A stretch of 64,000 nt of DNA, taken from assembly GCA_030141605.1 (NCBI GenBank), contig JAQGDQ010000082.1, positions 484,501-548,500 on the forward strand, written 5' to 3'. Below the pieces are notes generated by a model. It saw only the letters and a list, made by a program, of their open reading frames with translations, was not told the origin of the DNA and ran no database searches. A program made the position numbers and the translations under genes. This stretch comes from Tubiluchus corallicola (taxonomy: Eukaryota; Priapulida; Priapulimorpha; Priapulimorphida; Tubiluchidae). Of this stretch, positions 1 to 13,391 are shown piece by piece. Within the stretch, counting starts at the first letter, position 1. Every line of letters begins with the position of its first letter.

Positions 1-664
1 ACGTGTAATGTCAGGAATAAAATGAATTACATGCACTCTACAAAGTCCACGTCATCAAACACCCTGTATGATCAGAGAAGCGCATTTTACAAGAGCAAAA
101 CAAACGAGTTCTGCAGGCAAATTATACCAATTATTTAAAACCAGTTTTTACGAAGAGTTACAAAGCAATGCACTCAACATTATTAAATAAATTTATTATC
201 AATCACTGTCTGGTGTCATACAGTAAACTTGTAAATTTTATTAATTTACTACACCACGTCTAAAAACCTGAATCCGCGGGGGATTTTTAGACAGATAAAA
301 TAAAAAAATATCTGGGCGCACATCTCGGTATATTGTATTTATCAATGATAAACATGTAACAAGTACAAGTAAATAAACAGACAGATACAAAATTAATCAT
401 CCGTCCAAACAGTGTTGCTGGAATGAATCACTTGTGTACTTAAGCTTGAGAAAACGAGCAAAGCCTGTGCTCAAGGTTAATAATGTTGAATTTAAATTGA
501 TAAAATTCATGTTAAACACTATTTTACTCAGCACTAGCGTGAACGCTATAGTATTAGTAGTTGCATGTAAGTTGGAAACAGAACATTGATGACTCAAAAC
601 TATGTAACCCTAAAAAATTAAATCGCATTCCTTAACAAAAATCAGTATTAGTGAATCTAGCTAC

Positions 665-729
665 CTGCTACACGTTGCATTGTCATCCTCATCAACAAAT
701 ATTACATCCTCATCATCATCCGTATCCAT
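665..729 (-). CDS. possible alternative first coding exon (highly acidic start)
   Basis: On the minus strand ATG at 729 in a strong context (AACAATGG) opens MDTDDDEDVIFVDEDDNATCS, 21 codons plus two bases up to a possible donor CAG|GTAGCT, in phase 2. If unspliced, TAG stops it after 22 residues. An in-frame TAA lies 12 nt upstream and no AG acceptor lies between, so an internal exon is unlikely. Two ETS-type sites lie 160-190 bp upstream. The donor is weak beyond its first three intron bases. The phase again suits the missing PDZ-GEF exon, but the transcript could belong to another gene that continues leftward. Confidence 0.35.
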
Positions 730-886
730 TGTTACAAATTACACAATTATTTCTGCTAAGAAGAATTTTCACTAAGAAGAAGTCTGACTAAAGCAGCAGA
801 GTCAAGTGAGTCTAATCTAATCACGCTCAGGGAGCTAAAGTTAGTATAATGAATCACGACAGAACACAATTGCACAGGTACAGATA

Positions 887-915
887 ACCGGAAACAACGT
901 CTGATGGCCGGAAGT
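887..915 (-). promoter_or_regulatory. pair of ETS-type sites, putative promoter
   Basis: ACCGGAAAC (887-895) and GCCGGAAGT (907-915) are close matches to ETS/GABP sites, which are usual near starts of broadly expressed animal genes. They sit upstream of the acidic start at 729 on the minus strand. The functional claim is inference. Confidence 0.35.
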
Positions 916-3900
916 AAGCAGCTGACGCAGAGGAAATTAGAATTTGTACAAATCGTTCGGCAATTCTGCTAACGAAATAAAATTATCGAGTGATTATTTT
1001 TTCTCACATTGATTTATAGTTCCAATCTAAACACGAGATTCGGAAAAATCTAGTGAGATACATTTGTTTTTACCCCCAACTGATATCTTTAATGCAATAC
1101 GCATATATCTAAGTTTACAAAAGTTTTCGTCCTATTTTCAGAATACATATAATCATAAGATTAGGTATATAACTGCTTTGTTACTCCATAAGTTGTCCAT
1201 AAATATGGTTGCGACCGTCTTATTTTAAAACTTTAGCTATGACACAACAAAAACTATACAAATGAACTTTAACCCAAGTTTTGTACGAACACGATACCAA
1301 TTATATACTAAAGTACAATATTATATAGATAACTAGTGAGTAATTTTACAGTGCAAATGATGCAATGCATGATTCTGATTCATATCCCCTGTTAGATAAC
1401 ATTTTAAATTGCTGTTCTTCCCTTTCCCAATTTCCCCGCAAATGAATTGACATTTATCTTTACGTATTTAGGGCCTGGAGTAGGGAAATTCTCTGACACC
1501 ATCTCTGTGATTTGACGAAACTAAAAGACTAAAGTTGAGGACTTTACTTAACAACAATAAAGTTAGTACATGCATACTACATGTTGTTACAGAAGAAATA
1601 ATTCATTTGGTGCTCAAATTACAATATTGACATCCGCGTTATGACATCATAAAGACGTAAAAATACAATGATATTCGCGTAATTCCAATTTTCTTACCAT
1701 ATCACTTTGATTTTATGCATTCCTAGATATTTTCCTAGCATATTTCTAATGCACTGTTTTTCTGTAACATTCTGTACCAAACTGTAACCACTTAAAATGC
1801 GCCAAAAACCAAAAACAAAATGTGGCGCCCGTCTTTCAGAACATGTTTAAATTTAAGTCTAAACATTGAACCGGCTAATAAACTTGAAACAAGCACAAAT
1901 GCTATAAAAAGGTGTGACCAGGTGCAAATAATGTGGCAGTGCGTTACACTTGGTTTATTAAACTCACAACAAGCAAAACAATCAACAAAAACCCGCTCCC
2001 CGAAATGTACCTGCGGCGTGCGCCCAAATTACCTTGAGTGAAAAACAAGTTATCAGTTGCTATTTACTATTTGGCTACAGGATTTAGCATCAACCACAGG
2101 AATTTGAAACCTTCAGGCGGATTCTACTGAGCTGTAGCAGCATTTGTATACCTTGAATTAATGAGAAACATGATAATAAAATCAGTCACTATGAATATGT
2201 AATGCGCAATGCGTTGTGGATGCAATAAGCATAAAGCTCTTGCACAGTGCAATAAAATACAATAGATCTGCAATACAAGTAGACTGAATTTTTTTGAAAA
2301 TACCTCAATAAAATACAATATTTTCGAAACACAAGCAAAGACTAAAGAGCACAGAATGTTTCTGAAACTTATCTAAAACTGTTTCTACCCACGTCGACTT
2401 AACTGTATCTAATGAATAAATTTAAATTTTCCAATGAGAGATATAAAATCACTTAAAACTCCAAGGTAACTTCAAATGTGCATGTGGTTACCCTAATAGC
2501 GCAAGGTTCTGGTTTCACGTTCTGACTGATACACAGTTTTTCAGGTCTTCTTTCAGTTAATTAAGAATTAAGTTAATTGTTGTAACAATGATGCCTATTA
2601 AGACGTGGGTGTGCGTGTGTGTGTGTTTTTTGAAAATTTACAAGTTGCATTTAATTATGGTAACAAAATGCAACAATTATGAATTATATAAAATTATATA
2701 GGATGCATGCCACATAGATTTCTATTGATAAACCAGCTTTATTACTTTGTAATTGGTCCACAGGAAAGAATGAGAGGAACAGAGTTCAATCACCCTGAGT
2801 TTTCACACCAATCTTTCTTCATAAAAAGCAAACATAATTCTCATTCGGAAGACCACTACGGTAAAAGTTTCTTTAGATATCATTTTACATAAACCCCATT
2901 CGTCAATAGTCTAAGGCAATTACGAAAGTTCATTAATCGACACTGTATCGCCACTTACAACTCATTAAGTACCAGAATATCTCTAAGATCTACAAAAACT
3001 GCATTACCGATGCATATAACAATGCTTGCTGGACTGTCTTCGTGTTACACAGGGAACAAGGAGCTATGGTGTAAGAAGAATTCCTTGGTTGCTAGTTATG
3101 GGATAAGAATGTTGACATAAGAAGCTGGAAATGCTCGTATAGAGAAGATCATTGTTACAAACGGTAAGATTATGCAAGTCAGTGAACTTAAGATTTTCAG
3201 ATTATCAAAATGCGCACTGCCTAACAGAGTTCAATTTCATATAAAAAGTAAAATAAGCCCCTTCTCAGCAAAATAATTTAGACTCTTCCACTGGCTGCAT
3301 TAGAGTTTTCTGCGTAAGCAAGGTTTATTATATATTTTTTAAAGAAAACATTTCCAGCAAATTAACATACAGCGATGCGAGTAGGACGAGCCGCTAACGC
3401 TGAAATGAGTGAAAAAATTCAATAACGTTTGACTAACTTTTGAGCAAACCAATTGAACAGATTTCTACAGAATTAAACCCAATAAATTATTTGTCCCTGA
3501 CATATCAAATTTAATTGTTTGAAACCAGAGAGCCAACAATTCGGTTTCCTGCTGTTCATTAAGCAGCTAACAACATAAGCACTGCAAATTGCATTGTAGA
3601 AAACAAAACTGCATTGTACAGCCCGTTGAAAATGAGGAAATTAAACTTCTGCGCGTTGCATAATGACAAATAACTACACGTCGTAATTATCAGTGGAAAC
3701 CAATATATCTAGTTTCAAATCCCTCTAAAGTGAACACTGTCTCGTAGTGCTGCTCGCGTGACAATGATTTAAGTACATTTAAAAGCCGAAGAACTAGTTT
3801 TAAGCAATAGGCGGGATTACGGAATGCACAATAAGGGTTATTTTCGCAATAAAGATAACAAAGCGATTAACCACACAATGCATAAGAGTATTCACCTATA

Positions 3901-4628
3901 GCGGGTTTGTTCGACATTGTAATTTTTTGCTGTCGTTCTTTCGCACCGTTTATGTCATTCATTCGCTTTCTTACAATTAGTGAGCGCTCGGCTGAGATGA
4001 ACTCAGATAAAGCTTGAAGTCGCATTATTGAAACTACACCAGGAAGTAATAGATACCGTTAGGATAAAGCTATTTGTAAATGTACGTATAAAGTAATGGA
4101 GCTGAATGAATTGCAACATTTTTGCCTTATTTCTGCACATGCGCATTAAAGTTAGTATCAGAATATTAGATTGACCTATCACAAAATTTCAATCACAATA
4201 TCTGACAGCCAATTTTATCTCAATGCAAGTAGCGCTTACTACACCTACAATTGACATTTTGCAATTCGTATGTATGCACAGCATAAAAACATTGATATAC
4301 ATGTACTGGAATGCATGTTATATGACAGGCCATTGGAGTTGTCCGTTCCAAATTTAACATTATTTTTACATAATTGTGATGTCGTAATACAGAAGTCCTT
4401 TCGACATCATAATATGTATAATTCAAAGTATGAAATACTGATACAATATGATTTCTACTGCATTGTTTCTTTTGAAACACCTTGTAGTAACGCTAGTCAC
4501 AACACCGGGTGATAAATTAACTGATTACGCAATCAACAAAAGCGAACAGATAATATTTTAATACTTATTCAAAGCTCTCATTCTTGTACAAAAACAGGTA
4601 ATGAAAAAACACTGTAATTCATTGTACA

Positions 4629-4670
4629 TGTATTATGCTTTATACAAAGCATCATTAAAAGCATAATACA
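4629..4670. repeat. perfect 13-bp inverted repeat
   Basis: TGTATTATGCTTT (4629-4641) pairs with AAAGCATAATACA (4658-4670), with a 16-nt loop. Confidence 0.9.
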
Positions 4671-5265
4671 ATGCAATGTTTATAGCATTGTTTACAAACA
4701 ACTTTAACACTCTACGAATTTCTGCCTAGTTTGGGAGACAAATTCTAGTCGACAATAAAAACAAAAGGCTTATTCAATTCGAAAGCGATAAACGTCATCA
4801 ATTACAGGTGTTGGCGAGAAACAAATTCAAACCTTGATAACTAGAGCGCTGAAATGCCTAACAAAAGAACAATGCCTGCCGCTCAGTTACAGAACTAACG
4901 ATCGACTAAATTACACTTAATTTATACTACGCAATCCACGTGTTAATTATCCCACAAGGTTATTCGATTTAGTCAGTGCTCCGAAAAGAAAGCAAAACCC
5001 AACAAGCTACAGCAGCAGCTATTCCACCATTGAGCAGTTTCCGAAAATTGTTTCATGGCCAACGGTTGTGAAATTTAACGTAAAGATGCGAACTAGAAGT
5101 CTTCGTCAATGTATTCAGAACGACCAGGGATTTTTAATTCGCAACTCTTTCACTCTAGGATTTCGCACATTTCATACAGCTGACCGCCAACCCAGAAAAT
5201 CCGGGTGACTGGTAAAAAAGTCACGGAAAAAGTCACAATTTTTGTTAGAAAAAAGTCACAACTAA

Positions 5266-5310
5266 TTATGGCTAGGGTTAAGGTTGGGATTAGGGTTATT
5301 TCTTTTTTCC
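5266..5310 (+). repeat. degenerate telomere-like TTAGGG segment
   Basis: GGCTAGGGTTAAGGTTGGGATTAGGGTTATT contains four hexamers close to TTAGGG. Just upstream, AAAAAGTCAC recurs three times (5214-5262). It may be part of an old transposon or an interstitial telomeric remnant. Confidence 0.45.
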
Positions 5311-7911
5311 TGCAACTTTTTTCTGTGGTTTGTAACTTTATTTTATTCACACCCAATAGTAAAATACAGTCTACAATAAAAACAATATAATATAAAACAC
5401 GTTGGCAAAAAAAACATACAAATACTAATAGTAATAATTTGTTACCTCTGGATTGGAAAATTCAAATCCGACTAACTAATTAACCGAGATATACTTTGCC
5501 GCGTTTGAAGTTCGCTTGATTAAATACTGGGACGCACCAGACGCTTGTCGCTTGGCTCCCGGCTGCGAGGCCGGTTACATGAGGTCATAAACGTTGAACT
5601 CTCCCAGTATGACGAGATGGCACAAGCTCCATCAAGATGTTATTAAAATTAGAATAAGAAAACGGGTTGGTGATTCGAAAGAAATTTAAAACTGGCAAGC
5701 AAGCAGAGATGATGTCATCAGTCTGAAATGTAGCTACACGAGTTGAGGAAAAAATAACCGCTGGATGTGCAGACACCAACATGGTGCAATAAGGCTGCGT
5801 TCACACTTAAATAACTTTTAACGTAAATATATGTTAACAAGGTCTCAGTTCTGAGTAAGTGTTAAACGGTTGAATGTATTGCAACATTCATGGACAAATC
5901 AATAATCCTCAGACTATCATCGCCGCCATAGTCAGATTACATGGAACATGTGTAAAGTTTGCAAACTATATGGTCATATTTTAGAACAATAAGTACCCAA
6001 GAGTCTAAATTTTGGCCAACAAATTTGATCTAACTTCATTAATGTCATAACAGTGAAGAAAATCCTTATTTCGGGTCAAAAGTAACACTAAAATAGTAGA
6101 GAAACGATATACATAGAGTATATATGCAAATTAAAGCACTTAAAAATGTCATTGAAGGTGAAATCTTGGACAGAAGCAGGTCTATTCGCATTTTAACCGC
6201 CAAAAACCTTAACCGCATAATAACTTCTAAATTAAAATAATTACTGCATTTAAACTGTAGTTTCCATTTTTAGCAGTTAATGCTTAATGAAAGGTCGGTT
6301 ATGGACAATAGTTAAAGAACAAAACTGCCTCCGGGTTAAGATAAATACCAAAACGACGGAAACTAGCAAACTGAACCGGACTAGAATGACCTGGCTGGTG
6401 TAAATTAGGAAATTGAATGTTTCACGCACTATAATTAACTCAGTTTCTGTAAGTGAAAAGTAAACGTATTTAAAAATAAGAGAAACGTTTACAGAGGATT
6501 TCTTTTCTCCACTGTAAAACGTGCGCTTGTTAATAATAGCATAGTTCATGGGGTTGTCAAAGGGGAAATTTTGGAATTTGAAGAGGAAAACTGAGGCCTC
6601 ATATTGGTAGGCTCAAGCTGCTGGAATTCCAGATACTTACAGTCAAGTTCTAAAACCGTCCGACCACAGTTCTGTTGCTATTAGATTTCTAAAACCCTTG
6701 TAAAAATAACTCACGTAATTTTAAATCACTGAATTAGCCAATTTTGGAAAGCGGGATGACATCCCGAAACTGGGCCAAAAAACCTTGAGAGCCACTGGTA
6801 TAATTTCTTACTTTCCTAGTCCCACAGAGTCACCCCACGAAAGTACGATAACTGCAATTTTGTGGTATAGTGGATTTCATTTATTTTTTAGAAATTTCAT
6901 TGAGCCAAATTACTTAGGGATTTTCTGTGTGGAAGTGAATATGTTGGTTGGAGCATCAGTCGCAGAACTTTTCTTTAAAATGCAACTGAAAAAATTCGGT
7001 ATAACATCTACACAATATATTAGCTTCGCTAGAAATCTGAAAGTTCATCGCCGCCACCGCCATCAGTTTTATATTGTAAAAGCGACGAGACTATATTTTA
7101 ACAGCCCAGATCCATTCAGTGCTGATAAGAATGCTGAACGTGTGTTCACTACTCTAAGATGTGAGACTTAATTAAGGCCACTTCAATACTGTCAGAGGTG
7201 GATACTTGAGAAGTCAAGTGTTGTACCCGCCGAGAGTACATGTCTTACATACGTAAACAATGAACCCCATCGTCAAAGGTTCAGGGAACTCAGAAGGAAA
7301 ATCTTTAGCTCTCGAGTAATAACGTAAGGAAGAGGGTTTTATTGACACAAAGATCATCAGTAATGTAGTGACCAGGTTTAGTTTTGGCTTTCGGTACATC
7401 CTCACAATTTAAAAAAGTCATCATAACTTCAGCAATATGAACACATCTGCAGAATAACATCAGTAAAATGAAGGCATCTTATGTTTCCATTTTATTGCAG
7501 ATAGATGGCTGCACATGTTTAGCATAACATAACAATGTCAACTCACTGATGGCGCCATCTATACTCAATGCAAATATATGTATTACAAAAGTAAAGTAAC
7601 TTAGTATATCTTTGCAAAAAATGCATCTGGAATGTAAAAAGAAAGTGAGTTGCTTGCGGAAAGTTTGAAAGATCCATTAAAAATACCTTTTTCTGAAAAA
7701 AGACAAGAATTACTTTTCAGTTTTCAGTAGCAAAACCTTCTCTGGCATAATTAAGAAAAAACCGGTTTAGAATTGCGTCAGTTATTAATTAATGCTATAG
7801 CTGATCATACTTCTAAAATATTTTCAATAATTATGCAAAATAAAACATAGATTATACATTTGAGTATTAATAATAACTCAATAATAATGATGCTAATGGT
7901 GATGCTGCTGC

Positions 7912-7962
7912 TGAAGATGACGACGACGACGACGACGACGATGATGATGATGATGATGATGT
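7912..7962 (+). repeat. (GAC)n(GAT)n trinucleotide microsatellite
   Basis: About seven GAC units run into seven GAT units, preceded by a few CTG units. No long ORF uses it. Confidence 0.9.
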
Positions 7963-8570
7963 GTCTGGAATCGAATTAACTAACCTAACGTTTACTAGAA
8001 ATTAAAAGCAGCAGCAACAAGTAACAAAAATCTGAATTACATTTTCTCAAGGTCAGAACTGTTACACATTCGCTCTGGTGACAGCTGATAGCGGCTTTTA
8101 TGTCATTCACTAGCATTTTGTTCAAGGCACATATAATAGGAACAACGCCTAACCGTTTTTGCATGCCTTTAAATCAAGTATTCGTTTGCATTTTCTCAAG
8201 GAATTCAAAGGGAGAGAGATGGGCCTAAAGGGCAATTCATTGAGGGAGTTTACTACCCGACACTTTGGCGATCATGATCCATTAGCGACACGCAGGTGAA
8301 GAGCGTCTGTGGGAAGAAATCTGCATTATTCAGGAGCGCATCTCCTTTAACAACAATTATACTTCACAGCTGGAGTTTTTTACGCTTTTTTAATCACCAG
8401 ATGCACATGGGCTTACTGTAGTACACCTATAAAGGAAAGTATGCAAAGTTTCTATACCCGAGCACACTGCATAAAGGTTTTTCGCAAAAAGACACCGTTT
8501 GAAAGATTTTCTCAACATTTGTCGTAATTTCTAATAAAACCAATAGAAATTGTGATGTCACATAAGATAA

Positions 8571-8647
8571 GAACAGATCATCATAATTTCTTCATTTTTC
8601 CAGTTACAAAGAACAGATCATTATCATTTCTTCGTTTCTCCAGTTAC
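8571..8647 (+). repeat. tandem duplication, two 40-bp units
   Basis: GAACAGATCATCATAATTTC and GAACAGATCATTATCATTTC each continue TTC-TT-TCCAGTTAC. The period is 40 bp with a few substitutions. Confidence 0.85.
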
Positions 8648-9012
8648 TGCGTAAGCATCAAAATTGAAGATTCACTTTTAGTAGGTTACTGGATCAGTCA
8701 AACATATTTTTAATTGGTCTGTTAAACTAAGACAGATTCCCAAACAGAAGCAAAACTGACAACTACAATGATGTAATGACGCTTCACACGCAAAACCATA
8801 AACTTTCACCTTTCTTTTAAATTCCTTTTAAAATATGACTTGACATCTGCAAAGTTTATTTACATGTTTTATTAATCTGCTTTCAAGTGGTAAGTATTAA
8901 TGTCATCATCACCAGTCTTAACAGAGATTTTCATATTTTGAGGGCTGGTAAGTTCAATCAATAAATGCCTTTTACTTTTAATAATGCAAAGAAGAAATAT
9001 ATTACATTATTT

Positions 9013-9139
9013 TGTTATAGCATGAGTTTGGAAACCAATGTTTTGCGTTATAAAATGGGAAAGAAAAAGGAGTGAAAAATAAGAGTGGAAAACAATCAAC
9101 AGAGTAGGGGAGATAGAGACGAGAGAGGAGAGAGAGACG

Positions 9140-9209
<70 letters not shown>
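9013..9209 (-). repeat. CT-headed interspersed repeat, copy A (minus orientation)
   Basis: The minus strand reads a (CT)n tract (pure 9147-9209, imperfect to about 9111), then CTATCTCCCCTACTCTGTTG, CCACTCTTATTTTTCACTCC and finally CCAAACTCATG. The same order of blocks follows the CT tract at 24040 on the plus strand. This shows that the microsatellite is part of a dispersed element rather than a local expansion. Frames of leucine/serine repeats here are artefacts of the repeat. Confidence 0.7.
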
Positions 9210-9212
<3 letters not shown>

Positions 9213-11807
9213 GGCAAAGTAAAAAAAGGAGAGTAAGACAGAAAAAGAAGGAGCACGAGAAATACTGACAAACTAGCACAATATAAATTTGAATAAGAAA
9301 GGGAACACTCGAAACATAACAGCCACTAGACGGCAGCCTCGACTGACGATGACAAGTGCGATTTTAATTACAGCACCACCGGAAATCCTTAATTATGGTG
9401 ACAACTTAAATCTTGACCGCGGGCTGAAGAGCTGCTGGGGTTGACCGCTTGACCAAAATCCATAATAAAACGCTTACTTGCCAGTATAGAGCGAGTCAAA
9501 AATCAAAAACTGTGTAGTGTAAATAAAACAGCACTTGTTGAAAACATGTGAAAAAATGCCAAGACCAAAAGTACCGATCAATCAATCAATTACTCAGCTA
9601 TCAAATAAGTCTTTTGACAAATTTGTCTCTCATAACTCAAAAAAAACATAAGTGAATAAGTATAGGATCGCTTACTTGGCGCAAAAGGTCACAAATCAAC
9701 AATTTTGGCATTTCGCGAAAAATAATCACAGAAAATCAAGATTACAGGCACGCCACAATACTGCATTCGTTCACAGCGTGTAGTTTATGAATATGTGTAG
9801 GTTATGAAAAATTCTGAACAAAATCAACACTACTATGACTAGTGTGGGGAGTAACCTTCCCTCGGTAATCTTTTCACTATCCAGGCATATGGAAGGTATG
9901 TAAAGCGGCTGAAACTCTATTCACATGAATACAGGTCAACACTTAAACTGCTACAAAAACTACACTCTTAATCCCCCAAATCCCAACAACTGCACAAAAG
10001 GCGGAAAATCTTTCCAATTTCACAGAAACTGCACTAAATCTTGATTTGCGAATTGAGAACGAGCGACAATATGGTTATGAAGAGAACAAACGGGTTAAAT
10101 ACAGCGCCGAGATTTCGGCAAAGATTTGGCACAGTACGACGCAAATAAGCGAAAAGGTGCCTCTCATAAGTCTCTCTTACCTGTAGAAAGTACTTCTTAC
10201 TCAGGTATGCATTCCAACTGGCTTGGGAACTAGAAGAACTGTGCTAAATGGGTGCCCTGAATTCTGACAGCAGGGACATTAGATTCAAACACTGCTTTAG
10301 CGTTGGGTGTCTTTCTTTTCTGCAGATAGTCTTAAAACCCATACGGTCTTGCCCACGATCAAAGCGATAAAAAACTTTTGTACACCGGTTGAGGTATAAA
10401 ATGAACCCTATAACGATTTTTGCTACTTGCATACGATTTTAACATTGTGCAGTTGGCATTTTTAAGTGGGGACCATGACGGCCTGCAAGAATCTAAAGAA
10501 AAAACAGAAACTTTCCCTACTTTTTGGATTATTGACACAAATAATGATGTAAAAAAATAAGCGTGATGAAAATTAAATAAAATTTTTGCTACAGCATTTT
10601 TGATGAGGGTTATCAGTACCATAAAATTATTCGCTTTCATGTTATTGTTGTTGATGTTGTTCTGGCAACCGAAGTCGAAAGCAGTTCAGTGTTGCAATCA
10701 CTCGGTAGACCATTCAAGCTGAATTAGTTACGTCTAACAAAAAATGGCTACAAAGCGTCACGAATTATATGTGCAGTGCACAAAAGTCCCAGCCAGCCTT
10801 TCTTGTTGTTTTCAGCGAGTTGAAATAAGCAAAAGTTCCTTAACTGCTACATCTACTTTCTATTTATAATAAAACCGACTATTACTAAGCATTAACTCCT
10901 TAGTTTAACATTACATCTGCATTCACACCTGTCGGTCATGTGCACAGGTTCAAAAAGGTACACCTTACCGCATGCAGACGGGTGGTCCTAAGTGTCATAA
11001 CCAGTTCCTTATCATCATTACGAATTTGTCGCTGATAATAAGGTCGACTATTCTGTATATTATTATTATCTATTTAGCATGACTCACGTCCTCAACATAT
11101 GTCATTCCTCCACGTGGCGGCACCAGTCACAAATTAACGACAATGACACATGAGTGTCAGGTAGGAGTGAACGTATGCAACAAATCATCACTTTTCAAAG
11201 AAAAATTCAACATATTACAAGTTTACATGAAAATTATTTGCATCAACTTAGATCAATTGTAAATGATCTGCTGCTCTGATCAACAATTCTTCTGGCACCG
11301 CCAGGTGGCTCTACCGCGTGACGTGAGGTTTAGAAGGTAACATTCCACAACAAACACCCGTACCACACTCCAAAAAAACTGATTAAGCAAATGTGTTATT
11401 CTTGCTTCCCTGGCTCAAGCCCATCCCCTGATTAGTATTCGGTGCCAGTGTTGATGCGATATCACTAAAATTCCTGGTAGCACCGGGATCATTTTATTGC
11501 TGTAGAAGCTTACCTCCGAATAACACCTACCACGTGGCATAGCTATTATAAAGCAAATAGAAAGTTGTGTACCCGCACTTATAATGACATTCGTCTAATA
11601 AATATCAAAGTTGCAGATTAATATTATTGATAAAATGGACTGTATCTCACACACAGCAGCGTGCGATCGCACTACAGAAATTTCAATTGCTGCTATAATG
11701 TACGTTTCTGGTGGTTTTCTTGGCTTTCCAAAACATCTATAGAATTTCTACATTATGGATGCTTTCCATAATATCTTTTTGGTTTCTGTGAGTACATAAG
11801 CAAAGAT

Positions 11808-11837
11808 TTCTTGTTTATATGAGTTCATAAACAAGAA
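11808..11837. repeat. perfect 11-bp inverted repeat
   Basis: TTCTTGTTTAT and ATAAACAAGAA enclose 8 nt. Confidence 0.85.
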
Positions 11838-12726
11838 CAATAGCATCATTACATATTTGTGATGCACATTACATCATTACATTACACAAGCAAGACAATT
11901 AATGCCAGACACCAAGCGCCACTGTTGTAGATAGGTCCAGGAATTTCGTAAAATTTATAAAGCTCAATTCCACCATCATTACACACAACATACAGAAGGA
12001 AAATATTTGCCACCTGAAAGCTATACGTGAATTCAAACAAAAACATCACCTCGTTAAAAGCACCAGCGTGAATAACGACACTTAAACACAGCAGAGATAA
12101 TAAAAGCAAAGACAGCAATACTTGCTGAGAATTAGACCTTGAAAACTTTGTTAAGAGGAGGAACAAAAGCACTAAAGAATAACTTAGCAAAAATGAAGAC
12201 CCATGAAAAGCCCATTAAATTTCCTCCAATAATACACAGCCACTTTACATAGCTGAAATTTGCATGGAAAATGAACAGACCTAGGACAAGATAACAGCTT
12301 GGATGTCATGAAATAACAGCCGGCTACACTTAAAAATTATTATAGGTAGATAATAATGTATTTTTAATGTGTTTAACGCGTTTTTTATTCTTTCCACTTC
12401 TTATATTGTCAGATATAAAAACTCAACAAAATTCTTGAAAAATCATGACACCATTACCACTGAGAAACAAACATGAATTGCACCCTGAATTAAAGTCCTC
12501 GGTGCTGCGAATAACGGTCGTACTAGCCATTAAGATTAAGTGTTGTGTGCGTTACTTAAAATTAAATGATCTTTCTTGTAGCTTTGTTGGTTTTTATCTA
12601 GTCTTTTCAGTTTCTTTTGCACGAGGGGCAAATCATTTCCTGATATTCCTCCAAGTCTAAAAGCGCTGCGACATGGCATCTAAGCCCTATAGGAGCACAA
12701 GAAAGGCTTGCAAGTTAACCCGCACC

Positions 12727-12848
12727 TTATGACAGACAAAACAACAATCAGTATATATACATATTTTTACTACTTATATTATGACAGACATACACCCACC
12801 CACCTCCAACAATCAGTGTATATACATATTTTTGCTACTTATGTTACG
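12727..12848 (+). repeat. direct duplication around TATGACAGACA / CAACAATCAG
   Basis: TTATGACAGACA plus CAACAATCAGTATATATACA recurs about 50-65 bp later with an inserted CCCACCCACCTC. The second copy reads CAACAATCAGTGTATATACA. Confidence 0.8.
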
Positions 12849-13322
12849 TCTGGTTCGTGGAATTTTGTACAGGATATATACGTAATTTGCCTGAACAACG
12901 AGCCCATTGTTCACAGAATATTTCCATCTCTCCTGGGTAAACAAGAGACAGCCTCCCGAACCTGTCTCATTAGATTTTAATGACGGGTAAAAACTCTTGT
13001 CATAACGACGTTATTATTGGGCTGTATAATAATTATTTAAACAACAAGAATAAAACTTCTTGGAAAATATTCTGCCCTGCATTTATTTCACATTTTTTAA
13101 AATAATTACAACGATTTTAAGAAGGTTGCAGTTTGCCTAGCCAAAGATTCTGACGAACAGAAATTCAGAGTGTTTTCCTTCATATTATCCAACTTTGTTG
13201 CATGAACGAGATTAAGAGTATTGGCTACGGAGGTATAGTGAATAAATCTTGCGTTAGCAAGATTAAGTATCCGATTTGCCTAGCAACAGTTTTTAGCACA
13301 GTTTGGAATAAAACGAATACAA

Positions 13323-13391
13323 CAGCAGGTTACAAAGATTATAATGCAATGTAACGACAGCAGATTACAAAGATTATAATGCAATGTAACG
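13323..13391 (+). repeat. tandem duplication, two 35-bp units
   Basis: CAGCAGGTTACAAAGATTAT is followed by AATGCAATGTAACGA and then repeats with a single G-to-A change. A purine-rich degenerate array (AGAAC-like) follows to about 13505. Confidence 0.9.

Larger units (their letters stand above)
960..7880. other. intronic or intergenic DNA, no gene seen
   Basis: AT-rich sequence with only the inverted repeat at 4629 and the telomere-like segment at 5266. The frames present here, including the 128-codon one at 6785-7171, have no coding-like composition or splice context. Confidence 0.6.

Noticed and set aside
1690-1785. Minus-strand open frame SLVQNVTEKQCIRNMLGK bounded by TTACAG| and TATG|GTAAGA
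   Set aside because: Phase fits, but composition is AT-driven, there is no family similarity and a frame of this length is expected by chance.
6725-6775. Minus-strand CCCAG|TTTCGGG giving S-F-G in the phase expected for the missing PDZ-GEF exon
   Set aside because: After SFG the peptide (MSSRFPKLANSVI) has no likeness to the family and stops without a donor. The match to three residues is chance.
6785-7171. 128-codon plus-strand ORF
   Set aside because: Composition follows background AT content, with no motif, splice or start context; a chance frame.
10181-10229. Minus-strand mini-exon TTCTAG|...CTACAG|GTAAGA reading SQASWNAYLSKKYFLQ, phase 2 in, phase 0 out
   Set aside because: The donor is good and the input phase would fit, but the acceptor has little pyrimidine tract, the frame is only 16 codons and nothing in it resembles PDZ-GEF.
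12808-12980. Minus-strand open frame GSGGCLLFTQERWKYSVNNG and onward
   Set aside because: It overlaps a local duplication, has no start or splice borders and no known relatives by eye.
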